Assembly: GCF_002979515.1 (NCBI RefSeq)
Contig: NZ_PCPA01000005.1
Location: forward strand, 62,001-126,000
Length of the DNA: 64,000 nucleotides
DNA from: Microbacterium sp. MYb54
GTDB lineage: Bacteria; Actinomycetota; Actinomycetes; Actinomycetales; Microbacteriaceae
Direction of reading: 5' to 3'
The notes under the pieces are model-generated. The model saw only the letters and a program-made list of their open reading frames with translations, was not told where the DNA came from and ran no database searches. The position numbers and the translations under genes were made by a program. Of the stretch, positions 32,944-41,118 are shown piece after piece. The stretch's first letter is position 1, and every line of letters starts with the position of its first letter.

Positions 32944-34571
32944 GGCGCGTCCGATCCTTCAGCGGGGAGTTCGATGACCCGGTCGCAGGCGCCGAGCAGC
33001 ACGGGAGAGGTGGTGATCACGATCACGGTCTCGCTGTGTTCGGCGAGGGCTCGCGCGATGTGGGCCTCGGTGATGGCGTCGACGGCGGAGGTCGGTTCAT
33101 CGAGCACCAGCACCTCGGCGTCCGCGTGCAGGGCGCGGGCGATGCCGATGCGCTGCCGCTGTCCACCGGAGAGTCGTCGCCCGGCCTCGCCGACCTGCGA
33201 CTCCCACCCGCCGACCTGCACCACGGTGTCGTGCAGCGCCGCCATCTCGACGAAGGGCGCGTGTGCAGGCTCGTCCGCCCCGTGCCCTCGCACGGCTTCG
33301 CGCAGAGTGCCGCTCACGATCGTCTGGCCGTGCGGCGGGGCGACGACACGGCGCCGGTACTCCACCGGATCGAGGTCGGTCAGATCGCGGAGGTCGCCGT
33401 CGACGGCGAGTGACACCAGACCGCGGTCGGCTCGCGTGCGAAGTCCGAGCAGGCGAGAGAGCGCGCGGGCGGTGTCGCTGTCGGCGGGGCGGATGCCGAG
33501 CAGCTCACGTTCGCGCACCTCGATGAGAGCGGAGGCGGAGCCGGGACGGAAGGCCAGCACGACATCGCCGGCCGATTCTGTCGGGGCAGAAGACGCGGGT
33601 GGTGCATCGAGCAGGTCGTCGGCGTCGATCACCTCGGCGAGCCGCTTGGCAGAGGCGAGCTTGTGGATCCAGTTCGAGGGGAACGAGCCCGCGTACGCGA
33701 GGTAGCCGCTGATGAACTGGGCGAGCCCGAGCACGGTCACCAGCTCGCCGATGCTGATGCGACCTTCCGCGGCGAACCAGGCCGACATGCCGGCCAACGC
33801 AGTCGTCGCGACCGCGGCCAGCGTGCCGCTCACCGCTTCGTACGAGGCGAGCGATCGCCCGGCTGCCGTGGCGGCGCGACGGGAGGTGTCGCTGGCCGCG
33901 ACGTACCGACGCACGGCCTCCTCGCGCGCACCGATGCCGACCAGTACTCGGAATCCGCTCATGAAGTCGGCGGCGACCGCCCCGGCCTCGGTCGCCGCAT
34001 GCTGCTCTGCGAAACCGCGACGCTCGAGGGGGCGTGAGACCACCTGCATGACGAGCATCATCGCGATGGTCGACCCGAACACCACGATCGTCGCGACGGG
34101 CGAGATCACCAGCATCGCCAGCCCTGCGCCGATGATCGCGGCGATCGTGGAGCACTGCTGGGCGACCGACCAGGCGACTCCGGCCACGCGGTAGGTGTCT
34201 GAGGTGACGAAGGTGAGGGCCTCGCCGGGGGTCACGGTGCGGCGGGAGAGCCGGGGGCGCAGCATCCGCGACAGGGTCAGATGGCGCAGCGCCTGCTCGC
34301 CGTATCCGTAGATCGAGACCATGAGCCGGGATGCGGACTGATAGCTCACGGTCAGCACGAGGAAGGTGCCGATCAGCACGCCGATCCAGATCGCGAGAGC
34401 TGTCGGGTCGGCCGGCAGCACAGCGCGGTCGATGGTCGCACCGATGATGACGGGGATCGTCGCTTCCGCGAGCGCGTGCACCATGAGGAGGGCGGTCGCT
34501 CCCGCGAGGGCCACGCCGCGCCCCTCCGACTTCAGCGCGATTCCGAAGAGTCGCCGAGGGGTGCCCGTCAC
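32940..34571 (-). CDS. ABC half-transporter lacking Walker A
   Basis: A 543-residue half-transporter with six membrane helices (about residues 20-300) and an ATPase domain in which the nucleotide site is lost: where Walker A belongs, near 357-370, the sequence is LLGIRPADSDTARA; the Q-loop reads VAPPHGQTIVSGT with His for Gln; the H-loop reads VITTSPV with no His. The signature LSGGQRQRIGIARAL (467-481) and Walker B VLVLDEPTSAVD are intact. It can therefore only supply LSGGQ to the partner's ATP. The GTG start overlaps the upstream ATPase stop as GTGA; upstream codons in frame are not coding. Confidence 0.9.
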   Translation of the reverse strand: MTGTPRRLFGIALKSEGRGVALAGATALLMVHALAEATIPVIIGATIDRAVLPADPTALAIWIGVLIGTFLVLTVSYQSASRLMVSIYGYGEQALRHLTLSRMLRPRLSRRTVTPGEALTFVTSDTYRVAGVAWSVAQQCSTIAAIIGAGLAMLVISPVATIVVFGSTIAMMLVMQVVSRPLERRGFAEQHAATEAGAVAADFMSGFRVLVGIGAREEAVRRYVAASDTSRRAATAAGRSLASYEAVSGTLAAVATTALAGMSAWFAAEGRISIGELVTVLGLAQFISGYLAYAGSFPSNWIHKLASAKRLAEVIDADDLLDAPPASSAPTESAGDVVLAFRPGSASALIEVRERELLGIRPADSDTARALSRLLGLRTRADRGLVSLAVDGDLRDLTDLDPVEYRRRVVAPPHGQTIVSGTLREAVRGHGADEPAHAPFVEMAALHDTVVQVGGWESQVGEAGRRLSGGQRQRIGIARALHADAEVLVLDEPTSAVDAITEAHIARALAEHSETVIVITTSPVLLGACDRVIELPAEGSDAP

Positions 34572-35356
34572 GACTTGCGCCGGCCGAGCGGGAGCACGAG
34601 CGGGGTGCCGGAGACCGGGTCGGTGATCACCTTGCACGGCAGGTCGTAGACGGCGTCGACGAGTTCGGCGGTGATGATCTCCCGCGGGTCGCCCTGGGCC
34701 ACGATGGCCCCGTCGCGCATCGCCACGAGGTGGGTCGCGTAGCGGGCCGCGTGGTTGAGGTCGTGGAGGACCGCGACGAGTGTGGTGCCGCTGCGGTGCA
34801 GGTCGGCGAACAGCTCCATCAGGTCGATCTGGTGCGCGATGTCGAGAAAGGTCGTCGGCTCGTCCAGCAGCAGGTGCTTGGTCTGCTGGGCGAGGGCCAT
34901 CGCGACCCAGACGCGCTGCCGCTGCCCGCCGGAGAGCTCGTCCACCAGACGGCGCGACAGGTCGGTGACCCCGGTCGCGGCCATGGCCTCGGAGACCGCG
35001 CGCTCGTCGGCGCTGCTCCAGGTGCGCATGGCGCTCTGGTGTGGAAAGCGTCCGCGCCCCACGAGGTCGGCGACCGTGATGCCGTCGGGCGCGATGGATG
35101 ACTGGGGGAGGAGCCCCAGCTTGCGGGCGGCCTCCTTGGGCTTGAGCGAGCGCAGCTCGTCGCCGTCGAGCAGAACGGCGCCGGTGCTCGGGCGCAGCAG
35201 TCGTGCGAATCCGCGCAGCAGGGTCGACTTGCCGCAGGCGTTGGGGCCGATGATGATCGTGAACGAGTCGTCCGGAACCTCGAGCGACAGGTCGGAGATG
35301 ATGGGGGTCTCCCCGTAGCCGAGCGTGATGTCGCGGGCCAGCAGCGAAGTGGTCAT
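34568..35356 (-). CDS. Iron-siderophore ABC transporter ATP-binding protein (cluster 2)
   Basis: A 262-residue FepC/FecE-type ATPase. It has Walker A GPNACGKST near residue 37-45, Q-loop LLPQSSIAPDGITVADLVGR, signature LSGGQRQRVWVAMAL, Walker B HLLLDEPTTFLD and switch His in VLHDLNHAARYA. It is a clear paralogue of the cluster 1 ATPase. The ATG at 35356 has a GAAAGGAACACGC site, 11 bases after the permease stop. The upstream open frame is not coding. It powers the two permeases before it. Confidence 0.95.
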   Translation of the reverse strand: MTTSLLARDITLGYGETPIISDLSLEVPDDSFTIIIGPNACGKSTLLRGFARLLRPSTGAVLLDGDELRSLKPKEAARKLGLLPQSSIAPDGITVADLVGRGRFPHQSAMRTWSSADERAVSEAMAATGVTDLSRRLVDELSGGQRQRVWVAMALAQQTKHLLLDEPTTFLDIAHQIDLMELFADLHRSGTTLVAVLHDLNHAARYATHLVAMRDGAIVAQGDPREIITAELVDAVYDLPCKVITDPVSGTPLVLPLGRRKS

Positions 35357-35367
35357 GCGTGTTCCTT

Positions 35368-36471
35368 TCAAGTGCGGCGCGCGTACTGGGCGGCGAGCAG
35401 CCAGGCGAGATAGATGCCGCCGACCGAGACCGTCACGACGCCGACCGGTACGGCGACGAGCTGGGCGACGGCATCCGACACCACGACGAGGGCGGCTCCG
35501 GTCAGCATCACCGGCACCGTGCCCATCGGGGTGTTCGAGCGGGTGAGGCGCTGCGAGATCTGCGGGGCGGCGAGCGCGATGAACGAGATGGGTCCGGCGG
35601 CCGCGGTGACGAGCGCGACCAGGGCAACACCCAGAACCATCGCCGAGAGCCTGGTGCGTCCGGGGCTGATGCCCAGCGCTGTCGCCGCGTCGTCGCCCAT
35701 CTCCAGCACCGGCAGTGTGCGGGCGAGGGGGAGGGCGAGCACGGTCACGATCGCGAACACGATCGCCGCCGGGATCAGCTGGTCGAACCCGAGGGAGGCG
35801 AGCGAACCCGCACCCCAGGTCGCCGCCATCATCGCCTTCTCGACGCTGACCGAGATCAGGATCCACGAGGTGAGCGACCCGAGCCCTGCCGAGACGCCGA
35901 TGCCGACGATGATCAGGCGGAACGACGACATGGTGTTCTTGCTGGCCAGGGCGTAGACGAGCAGGGCCGTGAACAGGCCGCCGACGAGCGCGCCTGCCGC
36001 TTTGAACATGTAGGTGTTCAGCTCGAGCACGATCATCACGAGCGTCACGCCGAACTGGGCGCCGATCCCGAACCCGATGATGTCGGGAGAGCCGAGCGGG
36101 TTGCGGGTGAGAGATTGGAAGATGCCGCCGGCGAGGGCGAGCGCTGCCCCGCACAGCACCGCGAACAGCACGCGAGGCAGGCGCCACTCGAAGACGACCT
36201 GGCGGATGTCGGGATCGGATGCCGGGTCGAAGATCGCCCGGAGGACCGAGGCGAAGTCCACCTCGTAGGCGCCGATCGTCATGGAGGCGAGTCCTGCGCC
36301 GATGATCACGATGACGAGGGCGACCGACACGACCACCGAGCGGGTCGGGATGAGGGCGGCGATCCGCGAGTTCTCGATGCGGATCAGGCGGCGACCGTGA
36401 TCGACCGGGGTGAATGCGGGAGACGAGGCTTCGGTGTTCGTGACGGTGACGGGCTTCTGGTCGATGCTCAC
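35368..36471 (-). CDS. FecCD-type siderophore permease (cluster 2, second)
   Basis: A 367-residue FecCD/BtuC permease. It has an unusual polar N-terminus of about 40 residues, then nine or ten membrane segments. Hallmarks are VVFEWRLPRVLFAVLCGAAL, SLTRNPLGSPDIIGFGIGAQ and FIALAAPQISQRLTR. The GTG start overlaps the upstream permease stop as GTGA. Paralogue of the cluster 1 permease at 2745-3794. Confidence 0.94.
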   Translation of the reverse strand: MSIDQKPVTVTNTEASSPAFTPVDHGRRLIRIENSRIAALIPTRSVVVSVALVIVIIGAGLASMTIGAYEVDFASVLRAIFDPASDPDIRQVVFEWRLPRVLFAVLCGAALALAGGIFQSLTRNPLGSPDIIGFGIGAQFGVTLVMIVLELNTYMFKAAGALVGGLFTALLVYALASKNTMSSFRLIIVGIGVSAGLGSLTSWILISVSVEKAMMAATWGAGSLASLGFDQLIPAAIVFAIVTVLALPLARTLPVLEMGDDAATALGISPGRTRLSAMVLGVALVALVTAAAGPISFIALAAPQISQRLTRSNTPMGTVPVMLTGAALVVVSDAVAQLVAVPVGVVTVSVGGIYLAWLLAAQYARRT

Positions 36472-37553
36472 AGTCCGCTCACCCACTTGCGGCGCACGAG
36501 GACGATCAGGATGGGGGCTCCGAGGAGGGCGGTGACGATCCCGACGCGCATCTCGCCGTTGGGGAGCACGACGCGGCCGATGATGTCGGCGAACAGCAGG
36601 AAGGAGGGGCCGATGAGCATCGAGTATGCGAGCACCCAGCGTTGATCGGGCCCGGTGAACCAGCGGACGATGTGCGGGATCATGAGCCCGACGAAAGCGA
36701 TGGGTCCGGCCGCGGCGACACTGGTTCCGGCCAGCAGCGTGACGGCGATGATCACCAGCACGCGGGTCACCCGCACCCGGGCACCGAGGGCCTGTGCGAG
36801 GTCGTCGCCGAGTGCGAGGGCGTTCAGAGATCGTGCGCACAGGAGCCCGATCAGCAGGCCGGTCACGATCAGGGGCACTGCCCAGGTGAGCTGGTCGAGG
36901 GTGCGTCCGCCGATCGAGCCGACGCCCCAGAAGCGCATGACCTGGAGGGTGCTGTGGTCGCGCAGCACGATCGCGGTGGTGAAGCCGGTGAAGGCGGCGC
37001 CCAGAGCGACTCCGGCGAGGGTCAGCTTCATGGGGGTCGCGCCCGAGGCTCCGAATGATCCGAGGATGTAGACGAGCATGGTGAGGACGAACGCTCCGGC
37101 GAGGGCGAAGGGCACGTAGGCGCCGGGGGTGGTGAGCCCGAGCACGCCGACCGCGAAGGTGACGGCGAAGGATGCTCCGGCATTGACCCCGAGGATGCCG
37201 GGGTCGGCGAGGGGGTTGCGGGTGAAGGCCTGGATGAGTCCGCCGCACACGGCGAGCGCGGCACCGACGATGATGCCGAGCAGGGTGCGGGGCACCCGCA
37301 GCTCCATGACCATCAGGTGCAGCGGGTTCTCATCGTCGTAGGAGAAGAGCGACTGGAGCACCGTGGCGGGGTCGATCGCACGGCTGCCGACCGCCAGCGA
37401 GGCGATGGCGGCGAGCACCAGCACCACCGCCGAGATGATCAGTCCGACCACGAGCGTCCCGTTGCGGTGCGGGGAGTCGACGCTGCGATTCCCCGCACCC
37501 GTGTTCGAGACGTCCGTGCCGTCGTCCGTCGCCAGGGACATCTCGGTGGTCAC
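36468..37553 (-). CDS. FecCD-type siderophore permease (cluster 2, first)
   Basis: A 361-residue permease with a ~30-residue polar N-terminus and nine or ten membrane helices. Family motifs: VMELRVPRTLLGIIVGAALA, AFTRNPLADPGILGVNAGAS and FVGLMIPHIVRWFTG. The GTG at 37553 overlaps the binding-protein stop as GTGA; an ATG five codons later (MSLATDD) is the alternative. Paralogue of the cluster 1 permease at 3791-4840. Confidence 0.94.
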   Translation of the reverse strand: MTTEMSLATDDGTDVSNTGAGNRSVDSPHRNGTLVVGLIISAVVLVLAAIASLAVGSRAIDPATVLQSLFSYDDENPLHLMVMELRVPRTLLGIIVGAALAVCGGLIQAFTRNPLADPGILGVNAGASFAVTFAVGVLGLTTPGAYVPFALAGAFVLTMLVYILGSFGASGATPMKLTLAGVALGAAFTGFTTAIVLRDHSTLQVMRFWGVGSIGGRTLDQLTWAVPLIVTGLLIGLLCARSLNALALGDDLAQALGARVRVTRVLVIIAVTLLAGTSVAAAGPIAFVGLMIPHIVRWFTGPDQRWVLAYSMLIGPSFLLFADIIGRVVLPNGEMRVGIVTALLGAPILIVLVRRKWVSGL

Positions 37554-38611
37554 TTGCCGGTGATGGTGGGTTCGCCCTGCAGCGCACCAGCGAGGTCGTC
37601 GACGTACTTCGGGAGGATGTACTTCAGTGACAGTACGGTCGGTGCGCTGATGGCCGAGGCCTCGGCGTCGTCGGCGTAGATCACGTAGGAGCCGTTGGCG
37701 ATCGGGTTCCAACGCGAGACGACCTTGTTCTCGACCGTGTACTCGCCCTCGGCGGCGCTGCTGCCCCAGGCGGCGAACAGGTCTGCCTCCACGTCGTAGA
37801 GCTTCTCGAGGCTGACGCCCGTGTACCAGTTGTCGCCCTCAGCGGTCTTGAGGAAGCTGTCCATCGCCGAGGTCGAGGTGAAGCCGAGCGCCTCGGTGAT
37901 GCGCACACGCGGGTCGTACTCGAGGTAGACGCCGAGGTCGGTGCCGCCCTCGTTCAGGGTCAGGCCCCAGACGAAGGTCTTGTCCTTGAACTCGGGGTGC
38001 TCGCCGGCGAGGGTCGTGATCTGCTCCTCGGTCTCGCCGATCAGTTCTTCAGCCTTGGCGTCTTCCGACAGTGCCTTGCCGACCGTGCGGGTCATGTCCT
38101 CCCACGTGCCCGGGTTCCAAGGGCCTTCGATGTAGGGGACGGTCGGTGCGATCTCGGTCAGGCGCTCGTACTGCACGTCGGTGATTCCCGAGTACAGGCT
38201 CAGGATGAGGTCGGGCTTGAGAGCCTTGATCGCCTCGTAGTTGGGACCGTCGTCGGTGAAGGGGATGATCTCGGGGGTCTCGCCGTACTCCTCGGTGACG
38301 AACTCCTCGAACCAGGGCTGGTAGCCGCTCTCGTCGGCGCCCCAGACCTCTTCCATGCCGACGGGGTTGGTGCCGAGGGCGGCGACGATGTCGGCCGTCA
38401 TCCAGCCGAGGGTGACGATGCGCTGCGGCTTCTCGGGGATCACGGTCTTCCCGTGGCCGTGCTCGATGACGACGCCGTCCGTCGTGGTGGAGGCTGAGCT
38501 GGATTCCTCGGGGCTGGACGAGCATCCGGCGAGGGTGAGGGCGGCGGCGAGGGCCGCGGCGACGAGGGCAGAGCCTCGGCGGATCTTCGGGCGCGCAGAA
38601 GCGAGCGACAT
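37550..38611 (-). CDS. Iron-siderophore binding lipoprotein (cluster 2)
   Basis: A 353-residue binding protein. The signal peptide runs to lipobox TLAGC near residue 30 with a Ser-rich linker after it. Mature motifs include TVIPEKPQRIVTLGWMTADI and IKALKPDLILSLYSGITD, typical of FepB/CeuE-type proteins. First gene of the seven-gene iron operon; an iron box at 38665-38683 and a TAGCAT -10-like site (38691-38696) lie just upstream, so expression should rise when iron is scarce. Confidence 0.95.
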   Translation of the reverse strand: MSLASARPKIRRGSALVAAALAAALTLAGCSSSPEESSSASTTTDGVVIEHGHGKTVIPEKPQRIVTLGWMTADIVAALGTNPVGMEEVWGADESGYQPWFEEFVTEEYGETPEIIPFTDDGPNYEAIKALKPDLILSLYSGITDVQYERLTEIAPTVPYIEGPWNPGTWEDMTRTVGKALSEDAKAEELIGETEEQITTLAGEHPEFKDKTFVWGLTLNEGGTDLGVYLEYDPRVRITEALGFTSTSAMDSFLKTAEGDNWYTGVSLEKLYDVEADLFAAWGSSAAEGEYTVENKVVSRWNPIANGSYVIYADDAEASAISAPTVLSLKYILPKYVDDLAGALQGEPTITGK

Positions 38612-38664
38612 GGTTCTCCTTCGGGAAGGGGGGAGGGGTGTTGCCGCGTCGACGCGGCGAGAAG

Positions 38665-38683
38665 TTAGGTAAGCATGCCCTAA
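38665..38683 (-). promoter_or_regulatory. IdeR/DmdR iron box of the seven-gene iron operon
   Basis: TTAGGTAAGCATGCCCTAA matches the consensus TTAGGTTAGGCTAACCTAA at 14 of 19 positions, with both outer arms TTAGG/CCTAA perfect. It sits 54 bases before the binding-protein start, next to the likely -10 element. Confidence 0.75.
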
Positions 38684-38780
38684 CAGAACGATGCTAGAAC
38701 GCGGATGCCGCGCTCAGTGTTGCGGGATAGACGACTTGTGTCGCTGAACAGACACCGGAGGGCGGATCGACCGCCGGAGG

Positions 38781-39623
38781 TCACCGCCAGTACAGCTGGT
38801 GCGCAGCATCGGCCTGCACGCGGGCGACGTGCTGGCGCGGTGTTATCCCGAACCGCTCCTTGAACGCCGCCGAGAAGGCGCTCGTCGTCGCGTAGCCGCA
38901 ACGGTGGGCGGCGGCCCCGATCGGTGTGCCGTCGACGATCAGTCGAGCGCCGAGGGTCATCCGCACCCCGGTGCGCCAGCGTCCGAAGCTCATGCCGACG
39001 TCGTTCTGGAAGATGCGCAGCACCGTCCGTTCGTGGAGTCCGTGCGCGAGGAACAGCTCGTTCGCGCTGCGCGGGTCGCCCGGGTCGGCGAGCACGGCCT
39101 GCACGAGCGGGGCGACCCGTTCGTCTGAAGGGATCGGCACCTCGCCCCAGCCGCCGGCATCCTCCGGCAGGGGCTGCTGCAGCATCTCGATGAGCACCGA
39201 CTGGATCCGCACGCGCAGATCGGTGGGCATGTCGTTGATGCCGAGGTGGAGGAGCATCTCCTGCACCGCGCGCGGCACGAGCACACGCGTGATGCCGTCG
39301 ACCGGTGCGATCAGCGAAGCATCCGGGATGTAGGTGTAGCAGCCGGTGGAGTCGGGCTCGTGGTGGGCGGTGTGCGGGGTGTGCGCAGGAATCCACACAC
39401 CCTGACCCGGAGCGAGGCGCCACCGCGCATCCTGCAGGTGCACCCAGACCGTGCCTCGGTAGCACCAGGCGAGCATCGGATCGGCGTGGCTGTGCGGCGG
39501 CGAGAGCGGGCGAGTGCCGGTGTCTTCGGCGGTGACGACGCCCGTGCCCATCAAGTACGGCTCATTCACGGTCGACGGATACGAGGGGCTCGCCGCCCAG
39601 TCGTCCTGCCGGTATGAGTTCAT
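38781..39623 (-). CDS. AraC-family regulator with cupin sensor domain (cluster 2)
   Basis: A 280-residue regulator. The N-terminal cupin-like domain (PPHSHADPMLAWCYRGTVWV, GVWIPAHTPHTAHHE) is followed by a linker and a C-terminal AraC HTH pair (ANELFLAHGLHERTVLRIF and PIGAAAHRCGYATTSAFSAAF, ending FGITPRQH). It lies directly upstream of the iron operon on the same strand, 169 bases away, and parallels the AraC gene of cluster 1, so it is the likely activator of the operon. Confidence 0.9.
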   Translation of the reverse strand: MNSYRQDDWAASPSYPSTVNEPYLMGTGVVTAEDTGTRPLSPPHSHADPMLAWCYRGTVWVHLQDARWRLAPGQGVWIPAHTPHTAHHEPDSTGCYTYIPDASLIAPVDGITRVLVPRAVQEMLLHLGINDMPTDLRVRIQSVLIEMLQQPLPEDAGGWGEVPIPSDERVAPLVQAVLADPGDPRSANELFLAHGLHERTVLRIFQNDVGMSFGRWRTGVRMTLGARLIVDGTPIGAAAHRCGYATTSAFSAAFKERFGITPRQHVARVQADAAHQLYWR

Positions 39624-39727
39624 TCGTGCTCCGCGTGTGGCGGCAGGCGCCTCCGGGGAGTGAGTGCCGCCTCGCCAATGCTAGCCGGGAGATGCGCCAT
39701 CCCTTCCGGAGGCCCGATGATGGACAC

Positions 39728-40168
39728 ATGCCTTCCGCCCATCGTCCGGGTCTCCGGGTCTCGTCGGGTCTCACGATCCCCGAGGCCGAGTTGTCGTGGC
39801 GCTTCTCGCGGTCGTCCGGGCCCGGAGGGCAGGGCGTGAACACGGCTGACTCGCGGGCGGAGCTGGTGTGGGATGCGGCGAACTCGACGGTGCTCACGCC
39901 GCATCAGCGCGAGAGACTGCTCGACCGACTGAGCGGTCGTCTGGTCGACGGCGTGCTGACGATCGCGGCATCCGAGCACCGCGCGCAGCTGCGCAACAGG
40001 GATGCCGCCCGTGACCGGCTGGTCGCGCTGGTGGGGGAAGCTCTGCGTCCACCGGCACCGCCGCGGCGGCCGACGAAGCCGAGTCGCGGATCGAAGGAGC
40101 GCCGGCTCAAGGCCAAGCAGCGACGCACCGACGTAAAGAGCCTGCGTCAGCGCCCCCGAGACGATTGA
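39728..40168 (+). CDS. arfB: Alternative ribosome-rescue peptidyl-tRNA hydrolase ArfB
   Basis: A 146-residue class I release factor-like protein without codon-recognition domains. The catalytic GGQ lies in SSGPGGQGVNTADSRAEL near residue 32, and the C-terminal 40 residues are Lys/Arg-rich (SRGSKERRLKAKQRRTD), the tail that enters the empty mRNA channel of stalled ribosomes. It hydrolyses peptidyl-tRNA on non-stop complexes. ATG 39728 is chosen because similarity begins just after it; an in-frame ATG at 39692 gives 12 more residues. The stop is 1 base from the convergent regulator. Confidence 0.9.
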   Translation: MPSAHRPGLRVSSGLTIPEAELSWRFSRSSGPGGQGVNTADSRAELVWDAANSTVLTPHQRERLLDRLSGRLVDGVLTIAASEHRAQLRNRDAARDRLVALVGEALRPPAPPRRPTKPSRGSKERRLKAKQRRTDVKSLRQRPRDD

Positions 40169-40169
40169 G

Positions 40170-41048
40170 TCAGCGCGAGATCCAACTCTCGATCCCGTCG
40201 AGCAGTCGCTGTAGTCCGAACTCGAACAGGGCGTCGAGGTCGAGGTCGAAGTCGTCGGAGTGGACCAGGGATGCGAGCAGGGGCAGGTCGCTCGGCGACA
40301 CCATGGCCGCGATGTCGGTCGACCGGGTCGTCATGTACTCGTCTGCTGTGAGTCCGGTGTCCTGCTGCTGCTCGGTCTCGAAGGCGAAGTCGGTCGCGAG
40401 GGCTTTGACGTGGCTGAACACGATCACGCTGATGTACATCATCGTCTCCATGCTCAGCTCCAGCGGTGCGAGTGCCCGCAGGCACCACTCCGTGTAGCGG
40501 AACCCGTTCGGCACGAGCTGCGGCCGAGAGATCGACATCACACCCGCGAGCCAGGGGTGCCGTTGGAAAGCCGCCCACTGCAGGCGTGCCGACACCTCGA
40601 GGTCGGCACGCCAGTCGGATGACGGTGTGGGGAACGAATCCTCGCCCAGCACCGCGTCGATCATCAGCAGCACGAGGCCGTCCTTGCTGTCGACGTGGCG
40701 GTAGAGCGACATGGTCGGCGTGCCGAGCTCGGCGGCGATGCGTCGCATCGAGATCGCCGCGATGCCCTCGGCGTCTGCCATCGCGATCGCAGTCGGGACC
40801 ACCGTCGCCGTCGACAACGACGGGGAGGGCGTGAAGGCGGGGGAGGCGACGATGCTCCCGATGCCGGGTGTCGAGACGATGAGCCCCTGCTGCTGCAGTA
40901 CGGCGAGGGCCTTGGTCGCGGTGGCGATCGCGACACCCCAGTCCCTGGTGATGCCGCGCGCCGAGGGAACCCGCTCGCCGGGGCTCAGGTCTCCGGACGC
41001 GATCCGGTCGGCGATCTCCGCCGCGATGCTCTGAGAAGTTGCTCGCAC
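40170..41048 (-). CDS. GntR-TetR fusion transcriptional regulator
   Basis: A 292-residue regulator with two DNA-binding modules. Residues 1-72 are a GntR winged helix (SIAAEIADRIASGDLSPGER, then ATKALAVLQQQGLIVSTPG). Residues 85-130 are a TetR HTH (ISMRRIAAELGTPTMSLYRH) and the remainder is a TetR-type ligand-binding domain. The GTG start lies beside the palindrome GTACTAGTAC. It faces a flavin monooxygenase gene over a 70-bp gap with GTAC-type repeats, so it probably represses that gene and itself. Such fusions are known in actinobacteria. Confidence 0.88.
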   Translation of the reverse strand: MRATSQSIAAEIADRIASGDLSPGERVPSARGITRDWGVAIATATKALAVLQQQGLIVSTPGIGSIVASPAFTPSPSLSTATVVPTAIAMADAEGIAAISMRRIAAELGTPTMSLYRHVDSKDGLVLLMIDAVLGEDSFPTPSSDWRADLEVSARLQWAAFQRHPWLAGVMSISRPQLVPNGFRYTEWCLRALAPLELSMETMMYISVIVFSHVKALATDFAFETEQQQDTGLTADEYMTTRSTDIAAMVSPSDLPLLASLVHSDDFDLDLDALFEFGLQRLLDGIESWISR

Positions 41049-41049
41049 C

Positions 41050-41059
41050 GTACTAGTAC
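41050..41059. promoter_or_regulatory. Palindrome GTACTAGTAC, operator candidate
   Basis: A perfect 10-bp palindrome directly before the GTG start of the GntR-TetR regulator, sharing the GTAC core with the second site at 41083-41095. Confidence 0.5.
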
Positions 41060-41082
41060 ACCACCTTCACAACTAGAACACT

Positions 41083-41111
41083 TGTACACCGTACATCACC
41101 TGTATTACCGT
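41083..41111 (+). promoter_or_regulatory. Operator and promoter of the flavin monooxygenase
   Basis: TGTAC-ACC-GTACA (41083-41095) is a perfect inverted repeat that overlaps a -35-like TTGTAC (41082-41087). A -10 TACCGT (41106-41111) follows after 18 bp and ends 7 bases before the ATG, so the transcript is likely leaderless and repressible. Confidence 0.6.
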
Positions 41112-41118
41112 GCGATGC

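Noticed and set aside
34572..34637. N-terminal extension of the Walker-A-less half-transporter
   Set aside because: The 21 extra residues are the shadow of the overlapping siderophore ATPase gene; the GTGA overlap gives the natural start.
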